From positions 1-64,000 of the forward strand of contig CAZIOS010000007.1 of the NCBI GenBank assembly GCA_964540905.1: a DNA stretch of 64,000 bases, read 5' to 3'. The stretch is from VAYN01 sp964540905. Its GTDB lineage: Bacteria > Actinomycetota > Thermoleophilia > Solirubrobacterales > 70-9. Below are positions 40,500-47,665 of this stretch, piece after piece (positions within the stretch are counted from its first letter, which is position 1; the number at the start of each line of letters is the position of its first letter). Position numbers and translations under genes: made by a program. The notes below the pieces were generated by a model. The model was not told the DNA's origin and did not search any database. It saw nothing but the letters and a program-made list of their open reading frames with translations.

Positions 40500-40515
40500 T
40501 TGACTGACCAGTCAA
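40500..40515. promoter_or_regulatory. Palindromic operator upstream of acyl-CoA dehydrogenase
   Basis: TTGACTG (40500-40506) and CAGTCAA (40509-40515) are perfect inverted repeats around AC. The site is 76 bases before the GTG start and its left arm doubles as a TTGACT -35-like element. It has the size and form of a TetR-family operator such as those on fatty-acid degradation genes. Confidence 0.5.
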
Positions 40516-40591
40516 TCGGCGGAGCGTCCCCAGGCCTACGGCGGCGCTCTCGACACGGACTTGACGCACTGACCAAAAGGAGCCCCGACCG

Positions 40592-41821
40592 GTGGTTGAT
40601 TTCACCCTGACCGACGAACAGAAAGACCTGCGCGAGCTGGCCCACAGCTTCGCCGAGAAAGAGATGCGGCCCGTCGCCTGGGAGTACGACAAGGAGGGCA
40701 CCTGGCCGCAGGACGTCATCGACAAGGCCTGGGACGTCGGTCTGATGAACACCCACATCCCCGAGGCCTACGGCGGTCCCGGTCTCGACTACCTCTCCGG
40801 CTGCCTGATCGAGGAAGAGATCGGCTGGGGCTGCTCCGGCATCGGCACCTCGCTGATGGCCAACGGCCTCGCCGCCGCGCCGGTCACCCTCGGCGGCTCC
40901 GAGGAGGTGAAGAAGAAGTACCTCGGGATGCTGACCGAAGACAAGAAACTGGCCTCCTTCTGCCTGACCGAGCCCGACGCCGGCTCCGACGTCTCCGGGA
41001 TGAAGACCCGCGCCGTCAAGCAGGGCGACAAGTACGTGATCAGCGGCTCCAAGTGCTTCATCACCAACGGCACCTACGCCGACTGGTTCACGGTCTACGC
41101 CAAGACCGACCCCGAGGCCGGCCACCGCGGGATCAGCGCCTTCGTCGTCGACGCCAACCTCCCCGGGGTCAGCGTCGACAAGAAGGAGGACAAGATGGGC
41201 CAGCGGGCGTCGAACACCGCGACCATCTCCTTCGACGAAGTCGAGATCCCGGCCGAGAACCTGCTGGCCGAGGAAAACAAGGGCTTCAAACTGGCGATGA
41301 TGACGCTCGACCGCACCCGTCCCGGCGTCGCCGCGATGGCCGTCGGCATCGCCCGCGCCGCCTTCGAGTTCGCCACCGAGTACTCCAAGGAAAGGGTCCA
41401 GTTCGGGGTTCCGATCGCGATGCACCAGGCGATCCAGTTCATGATCGCCGACATGGCGACCAAGGTCGACGCCTCCCGGCTGCTGACCTGGAGCTCCGCG
41501 GTCCTGCTCGACCAGGGCAAACGCAACACGCTCGCCTCCTCGGAGGCCAAGCGCTTCGCCTCCGACTCGGCGATGGAGGTCACCACCGACGCCGTCCAGG
41601 TCTACGGCGGCTACGGCTTCATCAAGGAGTACCCGGTCGAGAAACTGATGCGCGACGCCAAGATCATGCAGCTCTACGAGGGGACCAGCCAGATCCAGCG
41701 CCTGGTGATCGCCAAAGAGGTGCTGCTGCCGCGCAACATCGACGAGGTCACCCCGGAGGCGGCGGCCGCGGCGAAAGCCTCCGAGGAGAGCCAGTCCGAA
41801 CAGGCGGCGGCGACCGTCTGA
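40592..41821 (+). CDS. Acyl-CoA dehydrogenase
   Basis: A 409-residue flavoenzyme for the first step of fatty-acid beta-oxidation. Seen: LTEPDAGSDVSGMKT (FAD/substrate segment), FITNGTYADWF, SKERVQFGVPI, the YGGYGFIKEYPVEKLMRDAKIMQLYEGTSQIQR region with the catalytic Glu near 363, and a C-terminal Ala/Glu-rich extension. It matches short/medium-chain members. The GTG start follows an AAAAGGAG ribosome-binding site. A probable TetR-type operator lies upstream and a strong terminator follows. Confidence 0.92.
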   Translation: MVDFTLTDEQKDLRELAHSFAEKEMRPVAWEYDKEGTWPQDVIDKAWDVGLMNTHIPEAYGGPGLDYLSGCLIEEEIGWGCSGIGTSLMANGLAAAPVTLGGSEEVKKKYLGMLTEDKKLASFCLTEPDAGSDVSGMKTRAVKQGDKYVISGSKCFITNGTYADWFTVYAKTDPEAGHRGISAFVVDANLPGVSVDKKEDKMGQRASNTATISFDEVEIPAENLLAEENKGFKLAMMTLDRTRPGVAAMAVGIARAAFEFATEYSKERVQFGVPIAMHQAIQFMIADMATKVDASRLLTWSSAVLLDQGKRNTLASSEAKRFASDSAMEVTTDAVQVYGGYGFIKEYPVEKLMRDAKIMQLYEGTSQIQRLVIAKEVLLPRNIDEVTPEAAAAAKASEESQSEQAAATV

Positions 41822-41845
41822 GCACTTAGGGCAGGGCCCTAGGAA

Positions 41846-41881
41846 AGCCGCCGGCCCGCGGGAGGGTCGGCGGCTCTTTTT
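41846..41881 (+). terminator. Rho-independent terminator after acyl-CoA dehydrogenase
   Basis: AGCCGCCG (41846-41853) pairs with CGGCGGCT (41868-41875) around a 14-base loop, followed by CTTTTTG. It begins 24 bases after the stop codon. Confidence 0.8.
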
Positions 41882-41913
41882 GTTCGTGGCCGCCCAGCGG
41901 CTACGGTCCCAAT

Positions 41914-43305
41914 ATGGACGTCTCCGGACGCGTGGCAGCGGGCAAGGCGGCGCGGACCTCCGCGCCGCGTTCCTCCCATGCCGACTGGGAGCCGGCGCCC
42001 GACCGGCGCGACCCGGTCGCGGTGCTCGAGGAGCAGGCCCGCACGCGGGTGCAGGAGCTGGTGCCGATTCGCTACGCGCGGATGGCCGCCTCGCCGTTCG
42101 CCTTCTTTCGTGGCGCCGCCGCGGTGATGGCCGCCGACCTCGTCCACACCAGGGCTTCCGGGCTGCGGGTGCAGGCCTGCGGCGACGCCCACCTCTCGAA
42201 CTTCGGGGTCTTCGCGGCGCCCGACCGGCGCCTCGTCTTCGACCTCAACGACTTCGACGAGACCCTGCCGGGGCCGTGGGAGTGGGACGTCAAGCGGCTC
42301 CTCGCCAGCTTCGAGATCGCCGCCAGGGAGCGTGGCTTCAAGCGCAAGCAGCGGCGCCAGTGCCTGCTCGCCGCCAGCGCCGCCTACCGCGGGGCGATGA
42401 GTGGCTTCGCCGGCCTGCGCGACCTCGAGGTCTGGTACGCCCGCCTCGACGTCGAGTCGCTGCTGCCGGAGCTGCGCGAGGAGCTCGGCGACCGGCTCGA
42501 GGCGAGGGAGCTGGCGCGGGTCGAGCGCAACCTCGCCAAGGCGCGGGCCAAGGACAGCGTCAGGGCGCTGGATCGGCTCGCCGAGGTCGTCGACGGCGAG
42601 CTGCGGATCGTCAGCGACCCGCCGCTGATCGTCCGCGCCGAGGACCTGATGCCGGCGGACGAGAGGCACCAACTGGAAGCGCGCCTGCTGGAGATCCTCG
42701 GCTCCTACCGGGGGACGCTGCAGGGCGACCGCCGCCAGCTGCTCGATCGCTACCGGTTTCGCCACCTGGCCCGCAAGGTGGTCGGGGTGGGCAGCGTCGG
42801 CACCCGGGCCTGGGTGGCGCTGCTGACCGGGCGCGACGACAGCGACCCGCTCTTCCTGCAGGCGAAGGAGGCCGAGGCCTCGGTGCTCGAGCCCCATGTC
42901 GGCGCCAGTGGCTTCGACAACCACGGCCAGCGCGTGGTCGAAGGGCAGCGGCTGATGCAGGCCGCCAGCGACATCTTCCTAGGCTGGTGCCCGGCGGTCG
43001 GCTACGACGACCGCGAACGCGACTTCTACCTGCGCCAGCTCTGGGACGGCAAGCGCTCGGCGGACGTCGAGCGGCTGGGGCCGGAGGCGATGACGGTCTA
43101 CGCGCGGATGTGCGGCTGGACCCTGGCCCGCGCCCACGCCCGCTCCGGCGACCGGGTCGCGATTGCCGCCTATCTCGGCGGCGGCGACCGCTTCGACCGC
43201 GCCCTCGCCGAGTTCGCCGCGCGCTACGCCGACCAGAACGAACGCGACTACGAGGCCCTGCTCGCCGCGATCGCCTGCGGCCGCCTCGCCGCCGAGGAGG
43301 CCTGA
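41914..43305 (+). CDS. DUF2252 protein (kinase-like fold)
   Basis: A 463-residue member of DUF2252, related to aminoglycoside-phosphotransferase-type folds. Motifs: FAFFRGAAAVMAADL, CGDAHLSNFGVF (near 89-100, like a catalytic loop), FDLNDFDETLPGPWEWDVKRL (near 108-128 in outline) and a closing ARAHARSGD. Its substrate is unknown. TACGGT lies six bases before the ATG, so the message is probably leaderless. It stands alone between a terminator and a TA-like gene. Confidence 0.85.
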   Translation: MDVSGRVAAGKAARTSAPRSSHADWEPAPDRRDPVAVLEEQARTRVQELVPIRYARMAASPFAFFRGAAAVMAADLVHTRASGLRVQACGDAHLSNFGVFAAPDRRLVFDLNDFDETLPGPWEWDVKRLLASFEIAARERGFKRKQRRQCLLAASAAYRGAMSGFAGLRDLEVWYARLDVESLLPELREELGDRLEARELARVERNLAKARAKDSVRALDRLAEVVDGELRIVSDPPLIVRAEDLMPADERHQLEARLLEILGSYRGTLQGDRRQLLDRYRFRHLARKVVGVGSVGTRAWVALLTGRDDSDPLFLQAKEAEASVLEPHVGASGFDNHGQRVVEGQRLMQAASDIFLGWCPAVGYDDRERDFYLRQLWDGKRSADVERLGPEAMTVYARMCGWTLARAHARSGDRVAIAAYLGGGDRFDRALAEFAARYADQNERDYEALLAAIACGRLAAEEA

Positions 43306-43364
43306 GCGCCGGGGACCCGGCTGGCGCTCCCGAATAAGGGGGGAGAAATGAAGCGCGCCGGTCC

Positions 43365-43387
43365 TTTCTGTCTCTATGCGACAGAAA
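43365..43387. promoter_or_regulatory. Palindrome spanning the start codon of AbiEi-like gene
   Basis: TTTCTGTC (43365-43372) and GACAGAAA (43380-43387) are perfect eight-base arms, with the ATG (43376-43378) inside the seven-base spacer. AbiEi-type proteins bind inverted repeats to repress their own operon, so this could be an autoregulatory operator or an RNA hairpin hiding the start. Confidence 0.5.
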
Positions 43388-44299
43388 TGGCATGCGCACT
43401 CTCATCAGGATCTGGCGGAACTGGGGAGACGCCAGCACGGTGTCGTCTCGATCCGCCAGTTGCTCCATCTCGGCTATTCGGCGAACGCGGTGTCGCGAGC
43501 CACGGCTTCTGGTCGTCTGCACCGTCTCCATCGCGGCGTCTACGCGGTCGGCCACACGCGGATATCGCGACATGGAAAATGCCTCGCAGCCGTGCTCGCC
43601 TGCGGCCCCCGTGCTCTGCTCAGCCACGGTTCGGCGGCATGGCTCTGGGGAATCGCGGCGGGATCGCCGCTTCCGTTCGAAGTGGTAGCGCCGGCGTCGC
43701 GCCGGGCCCGGCCGCCGATCGTCCTGCATCAGGCCCGCGGCCTCAGCTCAGAGGACCGGGCGCTGGTCGAGACGATCCCGGTCACGGCGCTGCCGCGGAC
43801 GCTGCTCGATTGCGCCGCGATCGTGCGGGAGGACCGCCTGGCGCGGATGCTCGAGCGCTGCGAAGAGCTGAAGCTGTTCGACCTCGGCGCGGTCGAGGCG
43901 CTCCTCGCTCGCACCGTGGGCCATCCGGGCTGCGGGCGCCTGCGCCGGGCGATCGAGCTCTACCGGCCGGCGCCCTTCACCCGCTCGAAACTGGAGCGGC
44001 GGTTTCTAGAGCTGGTGGAGGAGGCGGGCCTGCCGCGGCCGGCGACCGGCTTCAACGAGTGCGGGCACGAGCTCGACGTCTACTGGCCGGGCGAGCGCTT
44101 CGCGGTCGAACTCGACGTCTACGAGACCCACGGCGGCCGCGCCGCCTTCGAGCGCGACCGGCTGCGGCAGGAGGACCTGCTGCTGGACGGGATCGCGATG
44201 ACGCGGGTCACCGGCCCGCGGCTGAAGCGCGAACCGCGGCGGGTGATCGAACGCGTCGCCCGCCTGCTGGCGCAGCGGCGGCCGGGCGCCGACGCTTAG
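43376..44299 (+). CDS. AbiEi-like winged-helix domain fused to DUF559-type nuclease fold
   Basis: A 307-residue protein. Residues about 10-60 resemble the AbiEi antitoxin winged helix (LGRRQHGVVSIRQLLHLGYSANAVSRA, then GRLHRLHRGVYAVG), followed by an AbiEi-like middle. The last 90 residues resemble DUF559/Vsr-type PD-(D/E)xK folds: E near 212, the HELDVYWPG strand, FAVELDVYETHGG, then R..D..L. No AbiEii toxin follows; the next gene is typA in the opposite direction. It is probably a solitary DNA-binding or nuclease-like protein. No ribosome-binding site is seen, and a palindrome covers the start. Confidence 0.78.
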   Translation: MRQKWHAHSHQDLAELGRRQHGVVSIRQLLHLGYSANAVSRATASGRLHRLHRGVYAVGHTRISRHGKCLAAVLACGPRALLSHGSAAWLWGIAAGSPLPFEVVAPASRRARPPIVLHQARGLSSEDRALVETIPVTALPRTLLDCAAIVREDRLARMLERCEELKLFDLGAVEALLARTVGHPGCGRLRRAIELYRPAPFTRSKLERRFLELVEEAGLPRPATGFNECGHELDVYWPGERFAVELDVYETHGGRAAFERDRLRQEDLLLDGIAMTRVTGPRLKREPRRVIERVARLLAQRRPGADA

Positions 44300-44317
44300 C
44301 CACTGGCGCTGGGAGCG

Positions 44318-46159
44318 TCAGGCCAGGCGCGGGGCGGCGTCGCCGCGCTTGGCGGCCTTGAGGCGCTGGACTTTGTCCAGCCCGACCTTGCGCAGGCGGA
44401 CCGACTCGGGGGTGATTTCGACGCACTCGTCGGCGCGCAGGAACTCCAGCGAGGCTTCCAGGGTGAGCCGGGTCGGCGGCGCCAGGCGGACGAGGACGTC
44501 GGCGCTGGCGGCGCGCATGTTGGTCTGCTGTTTGGCCTTGGTGGGATTGACGTCGAGGTCGTCGGCGCGGGCGTTCTCGCCGATGATCATCCCTTCGTAG
44601 ACCTCCTCGCCGGAGCCGACGAAGAGGGTGCCGCGGTCCTGCAGGCTCATCAGCGAGTAGCCGGCGGTGCTGCCGCGGCGATCGGCCACCAGGGAGCCGG
44701 TCTGGCGCGTGCGCAGCTCTCCCGCCCAGGGCTCCCAGCGGTCGAAGACGTGGTGGAGGATGCCGGTGCCGCGGGTCTCGGTCAGGAACTCGGTGCGGAA
44801 GCCGATCAGGCCGCGGGCGGGGACCAGGTAGTCCATCCGCACCCAGCCGGTGGAGTGGTTGACCATCTGCTCGAGCCGGCCCTTGCGGCCGGCCAGCATC
44901 TGGGTGACGGTGCCGACATGCTCCTCGGGGACGTCGATCGCCAGCCGCTCGACCGGCTCGTGGACCTCGCCTTCGATCTCGCGGGTGACGACGCGGGGCT
45001 GGCCGGCGGTCAGCTCGAAGCCCTCGCGCCGCATCAGCTCCAGCAGCACCACCAGCTGCAGCTCGCCGCGCCCCTGGACCTCCCAGGCGTCGGGCCGCTC
45101 GGTGTCGACCACCCGGATCGAGACGTTGCCGACCAGCTCGGCGTCGAGCCGGTCGCGGATCTGGCGGGCGGTCAGCTTGCTGCCCTCTTTGCCGGCCAGC
45201 GGCGAGGTGTTGATGCCGACGATCACCGAGAGCGAGGGCTCGTCGACCTCGATCACCGGCAGTGGGTGCGGGTTCTCGGGGTCGGCCAGGGTCTCGCCGA
45301 TCGTCACCTCTTCCATCCCGGCGACAGCGATGATTTCGCCCGGCCCGGCCTCGGCGGCGCTGACCCGGTCGAGGCCCTCGGTGATGTAGAGCTCGGAGAC
45401 GGCGGCGCGCTGGATGCTGCCGTCGGCGCGGCACCAGGCGATCTGCTGGCCGGAGCGGATCGTGCCCTCGCGGACCCGGCAGATCGCCAGGCGGCCGAGG
45501 TAGGGGGAGGCGTCGAGGTTGGTGACATGGGCCTGCAGCGGCGCCTCGGGGTCGTATTCGGGCGCCGGGATCCGCGCGGCCATCAGGTCCAGCAGGGGAG
45601 TGAGGTCATCGCCCTCGACCCCCTCCTCCAGCGCCGCCCAGCCGGCTTTGGCGTTGGTGTAGACGATCGGGAAGTCGATCTGGTCGGAATCGGCGTCGAG
45701 GTCGATGAAGAGCTCGTAGACCTCGTCGACGACCGCGGCGATCCGCGCGTCGGGGCGGTCGACCTTGTTGACGACGAGGATGATCGGCAGCTTCGCCTCC
45801 AGCGCCTTGCGCAGGACGAAGCGGGTCTGCGGCAGCGGCCCCTCGGAGGCGTCGACCAGCAGCAGCGCCCCGTCGACCATCGTCAGCGCCCGCTCGACCT
45901 CGCCGCCGAAGTCGGCGTGGCCGGGGGTGTCGACGATGTTGAACTTGATGTCGCCGCGGTTGACCGCGGTGTTCTTGGCGAGGATCGTGATCCCCTTCTC
46001 GCGCTCGAGGTCCATCGAGTCCAGCACCCGCTCGGCGACGTCCTGACCCTTGCGGAAGGTCCCGGTTTGCCACAGCATCGCGTCGACCAGGGTCGTCTTG
46101 CCGTGGTCGACGTGGGCGATGATCGCGATGTTTCTGAGGTCGTCTCTGGTCGTGGCCAT
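44318..46159 (-). CDS. typA: Ribosome-associated GTPase TypA/BipA
   Basis: A 613-residue translational GTPase involved in ribosome assembly and stress adaptation. G1 AHVDHGKTT (15-23), G2/switch I GITI, G3 DTPGHADF, G4 NKVDRPD, followed by EF-G-like domains and the TypA-specific C-terminus (SLMSLQDRGTLFVGSGEEVYEGM and NPTKAKQQTNMRA). Length and motifs are complete. Transcribed alone, with the cold-shock gene upstream in the same direction behind a terminator. Confidence 0.95.
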   Translation of the reverse strand: MATTRDDLRNIAIIAHVDHGKTTLVDAMLWQTGTFRKGQDVAERVLDSMDLEREKGITILAKNTAVNRGDIKFNIVDTPGHADFGGEVERALTMVDGALLLVDASEGPLPQTRFVLRKALEAKLPIILVVNKVDRPDARIAAVVDEVYELFIDLDADSDQIDFPIVYTNAKAGWAALEEGVEGDDLTPLLDLMAARIPAPEYDPEAPLQAHVTNLDASPYLGRLAICRVREGTIRSGQQIAWCRADGSIQRAAVSELYITEGLDRVSAAEAGPGEIIAVAGMEEVTIGETLADPENPHPLPVIEVDEPSLSVIVGINTSPLAGKEGSKLTARQIRDRLDAELVGNVSIRVVDTERPDAWEVQGRGELQLVVLLELMRREGFELTAGQPRVVTREIEGEVHEPVERLAIDVPEEHVGTVTQMLAGRKGRLEQMVNHSTGWVRMDYLVPARGLIGFRTEFLTETRGTGILHHVFDRWEPWAGELRTRQTGSLVADRRGSTAGYSLMSLQDRGTLFVGSGEEVYEGMIIGENARADDLDVNPTKAKQQTNMRAASADVLVRLAPPTRLTLEASLEFLRADECVEITPESVRLRKVGLDKVQRLKAAKRGDAAPRLA

Positions 46160-46205
46160 GAGGGGTGGGAGAGTAGGGGACCGCCCGTGCCGGCCCCAGC
46201 AAGAC

Positions 46206-46229
46206 GAAGCCCGCCGAGTGGCGGGCTTC
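46206..46229 (-). terminator. Hairpin terminator after cold-shock gene
   Basis: GAAGCCCGCC (46206-46215) pairs perfectly with GGCGGGCTTC (46220-46229) around GAGT. It lies 27 bases past the cold-shock stop codon and upstream of typA. No long T-run follows on the minus strand (GTCTTG). Confidence 0.65.
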
Positions 46230-46255
46230 GCTGACTGGTTAAAGCGCAGTGCGGA

Positions 46256-46462
46256 CTAAGAAGTCTGCTGGACGCTCGCGGCGGCCGGGCCCTTCGGGCC
46301 TTCTTCGGACTCGTAGCTCACCTTGGCGCCCTCGGTCAGGGACTTGAAGCCCTCGCCGAGGATGGCGCTGTGATGAACGAAGACGTCCTTAGAGCCGTCG
46401 TCGGGCGTGATGAACCCGTAACCCTTGTCGTCGCTAAACCACTTGACAGTTCCAGTGGGCAT
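46256..46462 (-). CDS. Cold-shock domain protein, CspA type
   Basis: A 68-residue OB-fold RNA/DNA chaperone: GTVKWFSDDKGYGFI (RNP1, residues 4-18) and DVFVHHSAI (RNP2). The ATG is fixed by GGAGG six bases upstream; the longer open frame is unsupported. The leader of at least 80 bases contains GCCGG/CCGGC pairing, as cold-shock leaders often do. It acts in the cytoplasm on mRNA structure. Confidence 0.93.
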   Translation of the reverse strand: MPTGTVKWFSDDKGYGFITPDDGSKDVFVHHSAILGEGFKSLTEGAKVSYESEEGPKGPAAASVQQTS

Positions 46463-46659
46463 GCATTGCCTCCACATCATGTGCTGCGAACGCGGAGGAT
46501 GCGGTGAAGCAACGACTGCGAGCGCTAGACACAAACTTTGCCGGTCTAACCCGGCCCTAACGCACGGGACCGTAGCAGGATCGCTGGCGGGCGAGGCTTA
46601 CATTGGGGCCCGCACTGCGGCTGGCGAGCCCGTCCGGGTGCCGATCTAGCGTTGTCGAG

Positions 46660-47595
46660 GTGCGTTTCTTCGATCGCATCGACCACGAGGCGATCGCCGG
46701 CCTGCTGAAACGAGACGAATACTTCTGGCTCGACCTCGGCGATCCCGGCGAGGCCGAGATCGAGGCGCTCGGCAAGGTCTTCTCCTTCCACCCGCTGGCG
46801 CTGGAGGACGCGCGCAAGCGCGGCCAGCGCCCGAAGCTCGACGATTTCGGCGAGTACATGTTCCTCGTCTACTACGGGGCGACGGCGACGGAGGACGATG
46901 AGGTCGAGCTGGACGAGGTCCACGCCTTCCTCAGCGGCGGCTACATCGTCACCCTGCACCAGGGCGCCTGTGCGGCGCTGGAGGAAGCGCGGCAGCGGCT
47001 CGAGGCGCAGACGCCGCGCTCGGAGCAGTTCGTCGTCTACCGCGTGCTCGACGGGCTGACCGACACCTTCTTCCCGGTCCTGGAGCGGCTCGACGAGAGC
47101 TTGGAACAGCTCGACGCCGAAATCTTCGACCGGCCGGTGCCGGGGCAGCTGGAGCGGATCACGGCGCTGCGGCGGGAACTGGTGGAGCTGCGCCGCGTCG
47201 TCACCCCGCAGCGCGACCTGCTCGCCCGCAGCGTCGACGACATCCTCGAAATCCCCGGCCTCGAAGCCGACTCGCGCAACTACTTCCGCGACGTCTACGA
47301 CCACGCGCTCCGGATCTCCGACCAGATCGACTCCTACCGCGACCTCCTCGCCGGGACCAGGGACGCCTACCTCTCGGTCGTCTCCAACCGCCTCAACCAG
47401 ATCACCAAGCAGCTGACGGTGGTGGCGACGATCTTCCTGCCGCTCTCCTTCCTGGTCGGCTTCTTCGGTCAGAACTTCAAGTGGATGGTGACCAACATCG
47501 GCTCCGCCGGCGCCTTCTTCGGGCTCGGGATCGGCGGCCTGGCGCTGTCGGTGATCGGGCTGCTGATCTGGTTCCGGCGCGGGTCCTATCTATGA
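46660..47595 (+). CDS. corA: CorA-type divalent cation transporter with GQN pore motif
   Basis: A 311-residue CorA family protein: an alpha/beta cytoplasmic funnel, a long helix (about 120-250) and two C-terminal membrane helices. The pore signature after TM1 reads FFGQNF where classical CorA has Y-G-M-N-F. GQN-type variants occur in actinobacterial CorA-like proteins, but ion preference (Mg2+, Co2+ or another) is then less certain. The start is GTG 46660, with only a weak GAG before it. Confidence 0.87.
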   Translation: MRFFDRIDHEAIAGLLKRDEYFWLDLGDPGEAEIEALGKVFSFHPLALEDARKRGQRPKLDDFGEYMFLVYYGATATEDDEVELDEVHAFLSGGYIVTLHQGACAALEEARQRLEAQTPRSEQFVVYRVLDGLTDTFFPVLERLDESLEQLDAEIFDRPVPGQLERITALRRELVELRRVVTPQRDLLARSVDDILEIPGLEADSRNYFRDVYDHALRISDQIDSYRDLLAGTRDAYLSVVSNRLNQITKQLTVVATIFLPLSFLVGFFGQNFKWMVTNIGSAGAFFGLGIGGLALSVIGLLIWFRRGSYL

Positions 47596-47665
47596 GTCAG
47601 CGCCGCTCGGATTCCCGTCCGGGCGTGTTGCAGCACTACCCAGTTGTGACGATAACCCGCTCCAG

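Noticed and set aside
43348..44361. ATG with a strong AAGGGGGGAG site at 43348 as the real start of this region's gene
   Set aside because: That frame encodes an Arg/Ala/Pro-rich shadow; the AbiEi and DUF559 motifs are in the frame starting at 43376.
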